Source: an uncultured Erythrobacter sp. (GTDB taxonomy: Bacteria > Pseudomonadota > Alphaproteobacteria > Sphingomonadales > Sphingomonadaceae). Taken from it: a stretch of 64,000 nt of DNA. This document shows positions 27,340 to 36,526 of the stretch, one piece after another. The first letter of the stretch is position 1. Every line of letters begins with the position of its first letter. The DNA lies in assembly GCA_947498065.1 (NCBI GenBank), contig CANMIS010000005.1, forward strand, positions 268,361 through 332,360, read 5' to 3'. Below the pieces are notes generated by a model. It saw nothing but the letters and a program-made list of their open reading frames with translations, was not told where the DNA came from and did not search any database. The position numbers and the translations under genes are program-made.

Positions 27340-30300
27340 GCGAAGAAATGGATCAAACCGCAGCCACCCGCACGCTCGACGCAGTGCTCAAAGATGGCCG
27401 AACGCTGTCGCAAGATGACATCGTGCACGCGATGCTTGGCCTGATGCGTCAGGTCGCTGAACTGCACGCGCAGGGCCTAGTCGCTCAAATCAGGCTAGAT
27501 ACCGTTGTAGAGCTTGAGGATGGCCAACTTGCCCTAGCTGACTCCGCGGGGACTGCTTCAAGCAGCAACCTCAAGGCGATCCATGAGATTCAGCCGCAGG
27601 TTTCGAGCGCGCTCAAACTGGTTGGCAATTACCGGGTCACCCAGGACGAGGAACGGGGAACCAAGATCGATGACCTGTCTGTGCTTGATGGAGACGAGAT
27701 TGAGCTGAAGAGCCCAGCCTACATCACCGGATTGCGCAATTGGGAAACAGAGCTCGGCCATCATGACGAGATTACTGACGTCTTCCAACTGGGCATGGTG
27801 ATGGCGTCGCTGGCTTGCGGTCTTGATCTCAATGAGTTTGAAGATGTCGAGCGATTCTCGCTTAACCGTGACAACCTCTTCGCGATCGCCCCGCGTTTGC
27901 ACCCGGTCATAGCCTCGCTCATTCTAGAGGCGACCGAACTTAACCGGCATGCGCGCGCCACCGATGTCGCCGAACTTGCACGGCGGCTGGATACATGGCG
28001 CGATCAGCCTGCTGGCATCGAGGTCGAGCGCGTTATGGCTGAGGCGCAGGGTGTGCCCGGCCGCCGGACTGCGGTTTTGGCGCATTTGCGCGACCGGCTG
28101 TTTGATCTGTCTCGCCGCAATCGCCTGATCCATTTTCGCAGCACGCAAAGCTCGATCAATCTGACCGAGGCCAGCATGCCGATGGTGATGCGGATCGAGA
28201 GCGTTCGGGCGGATTCGCTGTGCACCTGGAAGGGGCAGTTTGCCAAAGATGTATTGGGCGGAAAAGACGTCCCGCTCAATCGGTGGCTGAGGTTTGAAGA
28301 CCAGCCGCAGATACCATCTCAGCTGGACCGGATCATCCAGGAAAACCGGCGCAACCGCAATGAATACGGTTTCTCCAGCCTGAGACTGACGGTTGCCTTC
28401 CTCCACTGGCACAACCTCAAAGAAGCGCCAGAGGACAGGATCACCTCGCCGCTGCTGTGGCTCCCTGTAGAGGTGAAGAAGCGCAAAGGCGTGCGCGATC
28501 AATATGTCATGAGCAGCTCCGATCCGGTGGCCGAGTTCAACCCGGCCTTGCGGCACATGCTGCGCCAACTTTATGATATTGACCTGCCCGAAACAATCGA
28601 CCTTTCAGAAACGCCTATTGAGGCGGTCCACGAGGCGATCCGCAGTCAGATTCACGAGAGTGAGCCGGGCGTAAGGCTGGAACTGCAGGAGCGGCCGGAG
28701 ATCCGCTTGATCCTTCAGCGAGCGGTCGCGCGCGTGAACAAGTTCAATCGCCGCCGGTCGGGCAAGAAAGAGACGATCAGCGCCAAAGCGGACTTCAACT
28801 ACTCGCGCGATGATTATCGCCCATTGGGGCTCGCCCTGTTTGAGAAGTTCGTTAAGCCCGATGCTTTGCCTCAGCGTATCGCCACTGGCGGTGGCTATCG
28901 ATCAAAGCGCGAGCTGATGGTCGCCGAAACCGAAGCCATGGCTTACGGCAATGCAAGCGGTGAGGGGCACAAGTTTTCTTGGGCCATCGACCTCACTGGC
29001 GTGACCTTGGCGAACTTCAATTACAAGAAGATGTCGCTGGTGCGCGATTACAATGCGCTGATTGAAACCCCGGAAACGCAGCCCGCCTTCGATCAGGTGT
29101 TTTCGATCGAGCCGCGTCCCTTTGTGGAGGACGCGCCGCCGCCTATTCCGGCAGACGAGCAATGGAGTGTGGTGCCCAGCGACGCAACGCAGGAACAGGC
29201 GGTGGCCTTTGCGCGCACGGGCCGCAGCTATATCATCCAGGGCCCGCCGGGCACGGGCAAGTCACAGACCATCACCAACCTGATTGCGGATTTTGCAGGC
29301 CGGGGTAAACGCGTGCTGTTCGTGTGCGAAAAGCGCGCGGCCCTTGATGTCGTATACCACCGCCTTGGTCAGGCTGGGCTCGATGGTTTGGCGACCATTA
29401 TTCACGATGCGCAAGACGACAAGAAAGAATTTATCGCCGATCTGCGCGATCATTATGAACGCTGGGGCCGCACGTCAGACGGATTGGAAGACGCAAGGCT
29501 AGCCCGGTCACAGACGGTGGCTGCGCTGAAGGAACATTTGCAGCAGATCAATGCGTTTGAAGCTGCTGTTGGCGATACTGACGAATCTGATACGCCTGCT
29601 TTGCGCGACCTAGTGCGCCGCGCGGCGACCTTGCCTGCGCCAGATGCGGGGGTCGACGCGGCCATGCGAGAGCAGCTGCCCAACATCGCGCTGTGGGACG
29701 CCAATCGATCTATGGCTGAGCGTGTTTCGCGCGCGATGCGTGAGCTTGTCGGTGCGACCTGTCTGGCAGAGCACCCGTTTGCGCGACTGCGAGGCGAAGT
29801 GTTGCGCCAGGATCGGCCATACGCCGTCGTACAAGCCGCGATTGACGCAGCAGAGGCCCAAATCCTGCGGCTCGATCTGTTGCTAGAGGATCCATCCATT
29901 CCGCTTTCCGCGAGCATGTCTTTCGCAGAAGTGAACGAGACGATTGCTGTAGCTGAACAGCTAGCAAAAACGGGCCTCGCCAATTCGCCTGGCTTGCTCG
30001 ACCCGCTTTCATCGGCATCGCAAGCCCTGCAGCAGGATATGGCGCAGATTGGCACGCTAGAGGCAGCCGAGGCAAAGGCGGCCAAGAATGCTGCAGCATG
30101 GAGCGACCCGCTGGATCCAGCGGACACAATGTCTGCCCTTGAATTGGCGCGGGCCAAAGAAGGCTCGTTGTTTGCGGTCTTCAGTGGCGCGTGGCGCAGC
30201 TTGAAAGCGACCGTTGCGGCGCGATATGATTTTGCATCCCATGCGGTGAAACCCAAGGTCACGCTTGTGCTCGAAAACCTGGCGGCCTTGCATGATGCCC

Positions 30301-32798
30301 GTGCTGAGCTCCAGAAGCACAAAGCCGCGACTGAGAAACGACTTGGGACAGAAGATCTTGGCGCATTGCTCAAGCTGCGCAGCACAATCCTTGAAGGCAC
30401 GCCGTCCAAGGCTGCCGAGAACTTGCTAGCGCTATCTGCATCGGACACTGGACGCGAGGCGTTTTCGCGCATCGCGCAGCAAGCACCGGCAGTGAGTTCG
30501 CTTGGCGAGACGCTTGAGACAGTGCTCGAAACACCTGCCGACCTGACGTTTGACGCGCTTGCCGAATTGCTGCGTGACCTGCGCGAGAACCTGGATGATC
30601 TGCCCGATTGCCTGCCCCATCTGGTGGAAGTTCATACCGCACCGCCGCTTATCACTGGTGTGCTGCTTGGTCTGCCTTTGCCGCTCGGCGGAATTGAGGC
30701 GTTGATCGTTGATGAAGCGATCGCGCAGCGAGAGCGCGCCAATCCGGAAATTCGCCGCTTCGATATTGATCTTATGATTGGTATTTCGCGCCGCGCTGCT
30801 TCCGCGCGCGATCTGCTGCGCGATCAAAACTCGGCCGCTATTCGGGCAACGCTGCACCGCCAGTTCCGCGACAATGTGAAGGTCTCAGAAACTTCGGTGA
30901 CACAGCTCGACAATGACAGGCGCGCTCTGAAAAAGACGTACGCCACGGGGCGGCGCGAGCTTGAGCATGAGTTCGGCAAGACAATGCGTTACAAATCAAT
31001 CCGTGAGCTCGCCAGCGGCGACAGCGGGCGGGTGGTGAACGACTTGAAGCCCGTTTGGTTGATGAGCCCGCTTTCGGTCTCAGACACGCTCCCACTCAAT
31101 CCCGATCTGTTTGATGTGGTCATTTTTGATGAGGCTAGCCAGGTCCCGACTGAGGATGCGGTCCCTGCTTTGTGTCGTTCGCGGCAAGTGGTGGTCGTAG
31201 GCGACGAGATGCAATTGCCACCGACCAGTTTCTTCGCGACCTCGCAGTCTGACGAAGACATGGAGATAGTCGCCGAGGAGGACGGGGAGCGGATTGCCAT
31301 CGTACTCGATGCCGACAGCCTGCTGAGCCAGGCTGCGAGAAACCTCCTTGCGACTTTGCTCGCCTGGCACTATCGCAGCCGCTTTGAAGCGCTGATCAGC
31401 TTTTCCAACGCCGCATTCTACGCAGGCGAGCTGGTGACCATTCCTGACCGTTCGCTGCGCGCAAGCAAACGCGCAGGCGAGCCGGTTAGCTCTGACGATG
31501 ATGCCGCCTGGTCAAATGGTGTGGATCGTTTGCTGGCAGCGCCCATTACAACTCACCGGATCGCCGATGGTGTCTATGAACGCCGCGCAAACCTACCTGA
31601 GGCGCGTTACATTGCGGGTCTTGTGCGCGATTTGCTGATGCGAGAAACTGGCCAGACCATCGGCATTGTCGCCTTTTCCGAGGCGCAGCAATCCGAGATA
31701 GAAGACGCGCTGGAACGGCTGGCAGCCGAAGATGAGGCGTTTGCCGCAGCGCTGACGCGCGAAGTCGAGCGAGAGGACGATGGCCAATATACGGGCCTGT
31801 TCGTCAAGAACCTTGAAAACGTCCAGGGTGATGAGCGAGATATCATCCTTATGAGTGTGTGTTACGCGCCCGGATCAAACGGGCGAATGGTGATGAATTT
31901 CGGTCCGATCAATCAGCGCGGAGGGGAAAAGCGGCTGAATGTCATCTTCAGCCGTGCGAAGCGGCACATGGCGATCGTCTCTACAATTGCGCCGGAGGCC
32001 ATCACCAACATCCACAATGATGGAGCGAGAGCTTTGCGCAGCTTCCTGGCGTTTGCCGAGGCGCAATCGGCAGGTTCGCACGACAATGCGCAGGCGGTTC
32101 TGGCGACGCTCAATCCCGATGCCGCACGCACATTCGATGGTGCTCTGCCAGCAGATCCCGTTCGCGGCGCTATTGCCGATGCCTTGCGCGCGAAGGGTCA
32201 TGAAGTTCATGAGCATGTTGGCGGTGCGAGCTTCCGCTGCGATCTGGCTGTGGTTGATCCAGCAGGAGGGGGCTATGCGCTCGGCGTTCTCCTTGACCGC
32301 ACTGGCACCCATGCAGCCGGGATTGAGGAGCGCTTTGTCTTTCGCCCCGGCATTCTGCGTGCTTTCGGCTGGAAAGTGATCGATGTGCCGGTGACCAGCT
32401 GGCTGCGCAATCGCGATGCAGTGGTGGAACGGATCGAGCAGGAGCTTACGCGCTCCAGCTGGGATCTAGCCGATCCCGACCCCGTCGCCGGGACCAGCGT
32501 GACGCCGATTGTTGCTGCAGATCCTGAACCATCACAGGCTGAGGAGGCCCCAGCATCCGCGCAGAGCGAAGCTCCCTCTGGCGAGGCTGGCATGACCGAG
32601 TTCCGCTTGGTCGCGGGCGCTTCGAACAAGTTCTGGCGCGTGGGCGTCGATGGAACGGAGCTGATCGTGGAGTTCGGCCGCGTTGGTACAAAGGGCCGGC
32701 GTGTAATCAAGTCCTACCCGGATGAGGAGCGCGCCAAGCGTGAAGCGAACAAGCTGACGCTTGAGAAGACCCGCAAGGGCTACGAGGAATTTAGCTGA
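27336..32798 (+). CDS. Kinase-like/DUF4011/SF1 helicase/REase-like/WGR fusion protein
   Basis: A 1,820-residue multidomain protein. Residues about 1-240 resemble a degenerate protein kinase: QVAELHAQGLVAQIRL sits where HRD would be, LEDGQLALADSAG where DFG would be, and DVFQLGMVMASLACG matches the C-lobe. DUF4011 begins at about 245 (LRDRLFDLSRRNRLIHF). The SF1 helicase has Walker A GPPGTGKSQT at about 636 and Walker B FDEASQVPTED at about 1265, separated by a 600-residue helical insert, then WHYRSRFEALISFSN (about 1344) and GGEKRLNVIFSRAKRHM (about 1529). A restriction-endonuclease-like domain follows (about 1607-1705, RCDLAVVDP), then a C-terminal WGR domain (FWRVGVDG, VEFGRVGTKGRRVIKSY). 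This layout resembles large helicase defence proteins (DUF4011-helicase-Vsr, Mokosh). The ATG overlaps the protease stop. Confidence 0.85.
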   Translation: MSEEMDQTAATRTLDAVLKDGRTLSQDDIVHAMLGLMRQVAELHAQGLVAQIRLDTVVELEDGQLALADSAGTASSSNLKAIHEIQPQVSSALKLVGNYRVTQDEERGTKIDDLSVLDGDEIELKSPAYITGLRNWETELGHHDEITDVFQLGMVMASLACGLDLNEFEDVERFSLNRDNLFAIAPRLHPVIASLILEATELNRHARATDVAELARRLDTWRDQPAGIEVERVMAEAQGVPGRRTAVLAHLRDRLFDLSRRNRLIHFRSTQSSINLTEASMPMVMRIESVRADSLCTWKGQFAKDVLGGKDVPLNRWLRFEDQPQIPSQLDRIIQENRRNRNEYGFSSLRLTVAFLHWHNLKEAPEDRITSPLLWLPVEVKKRKGVRDQYVMSSSDPVAEFNPALRHMLRQLYDIDLPETIDLSETPIEAVHEAIRSQIHESEPGVRLELQERPEIRLILQRAVARVNKFNRRRSGKKETISAKADFNYSRDDYRPLGLALFEKFVKPDALPQRIATGGGYRSKRELMVAETEAMAYGNASGEGHKFSWAIDLTGVTLANFNYKKMSLVRDYNALIETPETQPAFDQVFSIEPRPFVEDAPPPIPADEQWSVVPSDATQEQAVAFARTGRSYIIQGPPGTGKSQTITNLIADFAGRGKRVLFVCEKRAALDVVYHRLGQAGLDGLATIIHDAQDDKKEFIADLRDHYERWGRTSDGLEDARLARSQTVAALKEHLQQINAFEAAVGDTDESDTPALRDLVRRAATLPAPDAGVDAAMREQLPNIALWDANRSMAERVSRAMRELVGATCLAEHPFARLRGEVLRQDRPYAVVQAAIDAAEAQILRLDLLLEDPSIPLSASMSFAEVNETIAVAEQLAKTGLANSPGLLDPLSSASQALQQDMAQIGTLEAAEAKAAKNAAAWSDPLDPADTMSALELARAKEGSLFAVFSGAWRSLKATVAARYDFASHAVKPKVTLVLENLAALHDARAELQKHKAATEKRLGTEDLGALLKLRSTILEGTPSKAAENLLALSASDTGREAFSRIAQQAPAVSSLGETLETVLETPADLTFDALAELLRDLRENLDDLPDCLPHLVEVHTAPPLITGVLLGLPLPLGGIEALIVDEAIAQRERANPEIRRFDIDLMIGISRRAASARDLLRDQNSAAIRATLHRQFRDNVKVSETSVTQLDNDRRALKKTYATGRRELEHEFGKTMRYKSIRELASGDSGRVVNDLKPVWLMSPLSVSDTLPLNPDLFDVVIFDEASQVPTEDAVPALCRSRQVVVVGDEMQLPPTSFFATSQSDEDMEIVAEEDGERIAIVLDADSLLSQAARNLLATLLAWHYRSRFEALISFSNAAFYAGELVTIPDRSLRASKRAGEPVSSDDDAAWSNGVDRLLAAPITTHRIADGVYERRANLPEARYIAGLVRDLLMRETGQTIGIVAFSEAQQSEIEDALERLAAEDEAFAAALTREVEREDDGQYTGLFVKNLENVQGDERDIILMSVCYAPGSNGRMVMNFGPINQRGGEKRLNVIFSRAKRHMAIVSTIAPEAITNIHNDGARALRSFLAFAEAQSAGSHDNAQAVLATLNPDAARTFDGALPADPVRGAIADALRAKGHEVHEHVGGASFRCDLAVVDPAGGGYALGVLLDRTGTHAAGIEERFVFRPGILRAFGWKVIDVPVTSWLRNRDAVVERIEQELTRSSWDLADPDPVAGTSVTPIVAADPEPSQAEEAPASAQSEAPSGEAGMTEFRLVAGASNKFWRVGVDGTELIVEFGRVGTKGRRVIKSYPDEERAKREANKLTLEKTRKGYEEFS

Positions 32799-32818
32799 TA
32801 TGGCGCGGAGCAACACAA

Positions 32819-33247
32819 ATGCTGATTGAACTTTTGCGCCCTCTGGCACTTCTGCTCATCTTTGTCCCACTGCTGGTCATCAATTTAAGAAATGGGCTTG
32901 TGCCCAATGGGCTGCTGCTTTTGCTCTTCGCGACCGGCGTGGTGCACGCATTCGCGCTGCCATACATGCAATCAGAGCCATTGGAATTGGGTCGGCTGAT
33001 CTGGTGGGGCATCGGTATTGCAGGGGGCGTTGCGATCTTTGTTTTTAGGCTCGTCCCAGGTGGCACAGCCAAGCTGTTAATGGCCCTGCTTCCATGGTTT
33101 GCGCTGTCTGAATATCTAATTGTCATGACGATTGGCATGTTTCTGGCAGCAGCGATCGGTCTGGCAACGAAGCGAGATGCTTTGATCGTCCCACCAATGA
33201 TGGTAGCGGCATTGGGCGTTTCGCTTGCGGCTCTCGCCACCAGTTAA
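32819..33247 (+). CDS. Degenerate prepilin-peptidase-like membrane protein
   Basis: A 142-residue inner-membrane protein with four to five hydrophobic segments. Its spacing matches type IV prepilin peptidase / CpaA (A24) proteins: INLRNGLVPNGLLLLL aligns with the canonical DxRxxxIPN and VPGGTAKLLMALLPWF with GxGDxKLLAAL. Both catalytic Asp positions are replaced (Asn in the first, Thr-Ala in the second), so protease activity is unlikely. It starts 20 nt after the helicase gene on the same strand and is probably co-transcribed. The role could be structural or membrane anchoring. The resemblance is by eye only. Confidence 0.55.
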   Translation: MLIELLRPLALLLIFVPLLVINLRNGLVPNGLLLLLFATGVVHAFALPYMQSEPLELGRLIWWGIGIAGGVAIFVFRLVPGGTAKLLMALLPWFALSEYLIVMTIGMFLAAAIGLATKRDALIVPPMMVAALGVSLAALATS

Positions 33248-33252
33248 GGAAG

Positions 33253-35076
33253 TTATTCGCCTAGATTGAGGTGGGCGAGTAGAGGCGCTTTGATCGTGCG
33301 ATGTTCGACCGTTTTCGACAGGCGGAGCACAGCAGCATCAATGTCATTCCCGCCCATGGCAATCAGTGTCGCAATCGCGGCATTGGCGATGATCTTTGAT
33401 CGCATCGCGTCATCGCCGGTCCACAAATAGGTCGCTGCGCTTTGGGCTGTCAGCTCCAGGTTCTCGATTGCGCGGGCGCGATCAGGCAGAAGGGCCGCCA
33501 GCCATAAGGCACCGCGCAGAAACTCTTCGTTCTCAACGCTCAGGCGCATCCAGTTCGAGAGCGTGCTGTAGGTACGCTGACCATCGGCATGCCTATAGCT
33601 CGGTTTTGGCAGATGCAGGACGCCATCGGTCGCACTCTTATTCTTGTAAGTGCGGTCGTCCAACCTAATGAGCTGTGGGTGGAAGTCCTGGCACAGATCC
33701 TGATCGGCACCGCTAGCGACGCACATCGCAATAGCCCTTCCTATCTCCTCGGTTTGCTGCGCGTAACTGTCGGGCCATTCGGCATGTGCCTGTTCCAATC
33801 GATCGATTGCCGCGACAAAGCGTTCGCCATTGGATACGCTGGTATAGGTTTGCCTGCCAAGCGCTGGAGAATGGAACAAGGCAAGCCAGTTGTGAAGCTG
33901 AGTCTGCACTGTTTCGAGCCCTAGCGGTTCGCACAGGGCCAGCGCTTCTTTCTGCCATTTCTTAGTCGCTTTGGTCGCGCGGCGCTGAGTGATGAGGTGC
34001 TCGACCAGTGCAGTCCAATCCGAGTTCTCCAGATCGCCCAGCACATCAAGTCCGGGAATGTGTTCGCTGGCCCAGTCAAACCGGGAATGCGCAACAGCAC
34101 CGGGGATAGTGCTGGGCAGGCCGCGATAGGCTTCAGCATCGGCCCACCCGTTTCGCCGGCCGTTATGCTCCTTGAGCAACTTTACCGGCTGATCGCTGCC
34201 TTTCCAGGCTTCAAAGCTGGGAGCTATCTCACCGCAAGCGGGCCAGGCAGCTTCGAATGCTTCGGCGCTCTGGGCCCACTTCGGTTTTTTTGAACCTTTC
34301 GTGGCGAGGCGGATCTCGTTAAGCGAAGCGCATACTTCAGCCAGCAAATCAGCCCAGAATTGTGCATTGGGCCGTGCCTTATCCGCGATAGCAAATTCGT
34401 TGTCCGCACCTTCGCAGCGCTGCAAAAGGAACTCCGTCGCGCTCACTTCGACACCGGCCAGTTTTTCGATCTTTTCAGCGCGAGCGATCAGCTTCTTGTA
34501 CCGAGCTTTATCGCGGCGCGAGGGTTTCGACCGTATGTCCTGACCCATTTCGGCCAGCGCCTCGCAGTTGCTGCTGGAAAGATATGCGCCCTGCTTGATC
34601 GCACTATCGATCAGCCTCATCAGCTTGCGGAATCGCTCTTCATAATAGTCTTGGGTACGGAAATCCGGATGGTTGATCAGATGATCAAGTAGCGCGCTGA
34701 GATGTTCCTTAGCCACTTCGATCTCGTGGTTCCATATCGACCACAGTGCATTTTGGGCCGCTTTTTCGCGCGGTGATTTGTCCATGCTGCCACTGTCATG
34801 AACGCCGGGCTGCTGCACCAGATCGGCAAGCAAATGGCCGCGTTCCTCAGGGCTGAGTAGTTCCATTGCCGAGGTGCTATGGAACGCCATGTAGCCATCT
34901 TGTTTCTTATGGTCGCCGCTGCGTTCCAGTGCCGCGTAAAATCGATCAAAAGGCGAGCCGCTAGCTGAAGAACCGTCGTTCGACCGACCCCTGTCAAAAA
35001 TCCGTCCAGATTGGCGGGTTTCCGATTGCTGCGGCGCCATGCCTTTGCGACCAAAGACCTTGCGACCAAACCCCAT
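33253..35076 (-). CDS. Unrecognised 607-residue helical protein
   Basis: I do not recognise this protein with confidence. The ATG at 35076 is preferred; an upstream GTG at 35112 adds 12 residues. There is no signal peptide or membrane helix. The N-terminus is basic and Ser-rich, and the rest looks all-helical with repeating Leu/Ala/Trp patterns. The C-terminal segment (AMRSKIIANAAIATLIAMGG, LRLSKTVEHRTIKAPLLAHL) resembles the HEAT-like repeats that precede DUF4132 in WGR-associated proteins. It is convergent with the prepilin-peptidase-like gene with a 5-bp gap. Because WGR and DUF4132-like proteins often occur together, it may belong to the same system as the helicase. Confidence 0.6.
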   Translation of the reverse strand: MGFGRKVFGRKGMAPQQSETRQSGRIFDRGRSNDGSSASGSPFDRFYAALERSGDHKKQDGYMAFHSTSAMELLSPEERGHLLADLVQQPGVHDSGSMDKSPREKAAQNALWSIWNHEIEVAKEHLSALLDHLINHPDFRTQDYYEERFRKLMRLIDSAIKQGAYLSSSNCEALAEMGQDIRSKPSRRDKARYKKLIARAEKIEKLAGVEVSATEFLLQRCEGADNEFAIADKARPNAQFWADLLAEVCASLNEIRLATKGSKKPKWAQSAEAFEAAWPACGEIAPSFEAWKGSDQPVKLLKEHNGRRNGWADAEAYRGLPSTIPGAVAHSRFDWASEHIPGLDVLGDLENSDWTALVEHLITQRRATKATKKWQKEALALCEPLGLETVQTQLHNWLALFHSPALGRQTYTSVSNGERFVAAIDRLEQAHAEWPDSYAQQTEEIGRAIAMCVASGADQDLCQDFHPQLIRLDDRTYKNKSATDGVLHLPKPSYRHADGQRTYSTLSNWMRLSVENEEFLRGALWLAALLPDRARAIENLELTAQSAATYLWTGDDAMRSKIIANAAIATLIAMGGNDIDAAVLRLSKTVEHRTIKAPLLAHLNLGE

Positions 35077-35471
35077 AAAACTCACGACCCTCACCTCCGA
35101 CTTTACGATCACCGAAGGGCAGGAGTCCTAGTCCAGTAGTCTTTCTAAACGATAAAGAGTCCCAAGATTCAGCGAACTGTGCGGAAGTTTATACAATCGA
35201 GTCGGGTGGATGCAGCCAGAATACCTCGCTAAAAAGTTTGCATTTGGCTCGCAATCAGAATGTCTGCCTTTCACATTTTCAAACACAATAGCGGATTGTC
35301 CGCGATCGGCCCAGTTTAAGACCTGGCTCAATGACCGCTACTGGAGGTGAACGCGGACACATAGATCGATTGCTTGGGAGGGACGTCAAGCGGTCCAGCA
35401 ACCGGCTTACGGGGATCGAATACGGCCCCCACACGTTTCTAAGGCACACTCCCACTCAAGGAGACCCGGAA
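35077..35471. other. Divergent intergenic region
   Basis: No convincing gene. It separates the 607-residue gene from the divergent MBL hydrolase gene and holds a GGAGGTGAACGCGGACA sequence (about 35344) similar to short GGACATTC-containing stretches elsewhere in the window. Promoters for both directions are expected here. Confidence 0.35.
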
Positions 35472-36371
35472 ATGTCGAAGTTCGCTCTACTGCTGACGCT
35501 GTTCGCCGCCGCTATCACGCCTACGCACGCGATAGCTCAATCATTCAGCGTGGAGCGCTTTGCTCAGGATGGTGATGGCTCGGTCAACACCTGGATACTC
35601 GAGAGCGAGAATGAAGTCGTCGTAATCGATACGCAAAGATCCCTCTCGGCCGGAGCTGCGGCCGCCGAGCAGGTAAAGGCGATTGGAAAGCCAGTCGCTG
35701 CGATACTCCTCACCCATCCACACCCAGATCATTTCGGCGGGCTGGCCTCGTTCATTGCTGTATTTCCTGAAGTGCCTGTCTACGCATCCTTCAAAACCGC
35801 TGAAATAATGAGGACCGATGGGAACGGCTTTATTGCGATGACGAAGCAAGTGCTGGGCGGCGATGCCCCGGATCAGCAACCGCTACCAACTCGCCTCTTT
35901 AATGATGGAGACACTCTAACGTTTGGCGCTATCAAGCTGAAGGTCGATAACATCGGTCAAGGCGAAGCGGATGCCATGACCGTGTTCTATTCGCTCCAGG
36001 AAAACGTGTTGTTCGCTGGAGATATCGTAGACAACAAAATGACCCCATTCCTGCTTGAGGGATACACTGCCCAATGGCTCGAGCAATTAGAGCAGGTCAA
36101 AGGCGCGTATGACGCGGTAAATCCGCTGGTTTATCCGGGCCACGGCCAGCAAGCGACCATGGCTTTGTTCGACAAACAGATCGGGATGCTGCGATGGCTG
36201 AGGGCGCGGATAGGTTCTCTGGCGCAAAATGGGTTTTCCGATGAAGAAGCTACCCAGATCGCGGCAGAGTATGACCGAAGGTATCCCAATCATCCGCCGG
36301 TCGCAGCGATCCCCGGCCTTGCCATATTAAACGTGCAAGCCGTCGCTGAAGAGCTTGCCAGCGCTCAGTGA
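35472..36371 (+). CDS. Exported MBL-fold metallohydrolase
   Basis: A 299-residue protein with a signal peptide (MSKFALLLTLFAAAITPTHA) and a metallo-beta-lactamase fold. The zinc motif HPHPDHFGG is at about 82-90, and further ligands are probably in LFAGDIVDN and VYPGHGQQ. The ATG at 35472 is chosen because AAGGAGACCCGGA precedes it. Proteins of this group hydrolyse esters, thioesters or lactones in the periplasm; this one resembles the quinoprotein-relay/SoxH-like type more than beta-lactamases. It stands before a convergent LysR gene. Confidence 0.88.
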   Translation: MSKFALLLTLFAAAITPTHAIAQSFSVERFAQDGDGSVNTWILESENEVVVIDTQRSLSAGAAAAEQVKAIGKPVAAILLTHPHPDHFGGLASFIAVFPEVPVYASFKTAEIMRTDGNGFIAMTKQVLGGDAPDQQPLPTRLFNDGDTLTFGAIKLKVDNIGQGEADAMTVFYSLQENVLFAGDIVDNKMTPFLLEGYTAQWLEQLEQVKGAYDAVNPLVYPGHGQQATMALFDKQIGMLRWLRARIGSLAQNGFSDEEATQIAAEYDRRYPNHPPVAAIPGLAILNVQAVAEELASAQ

Positions 36372-36526
36372 GCCTCACCTGTCTCAACATCGCGAGTTTG
36401 GCGCTGTTATTGGACCGCAAACTGAAAGGCGGCCTTGAGTGTGCCAAGCACTTGATCCGGACAGTCGGCAGGCGGCCCAGTTCTCGCCGTCGCTTTGGGG
36501 CCGTTTATGGGGGTGGAGGCGGAATG

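Noticed and set aside
29453..30472. 339-codon open frame opposite the helicase gene
   Set aside because: Rich in Ser/Ala as expected of an antisense shadow; no motif and no start signal.
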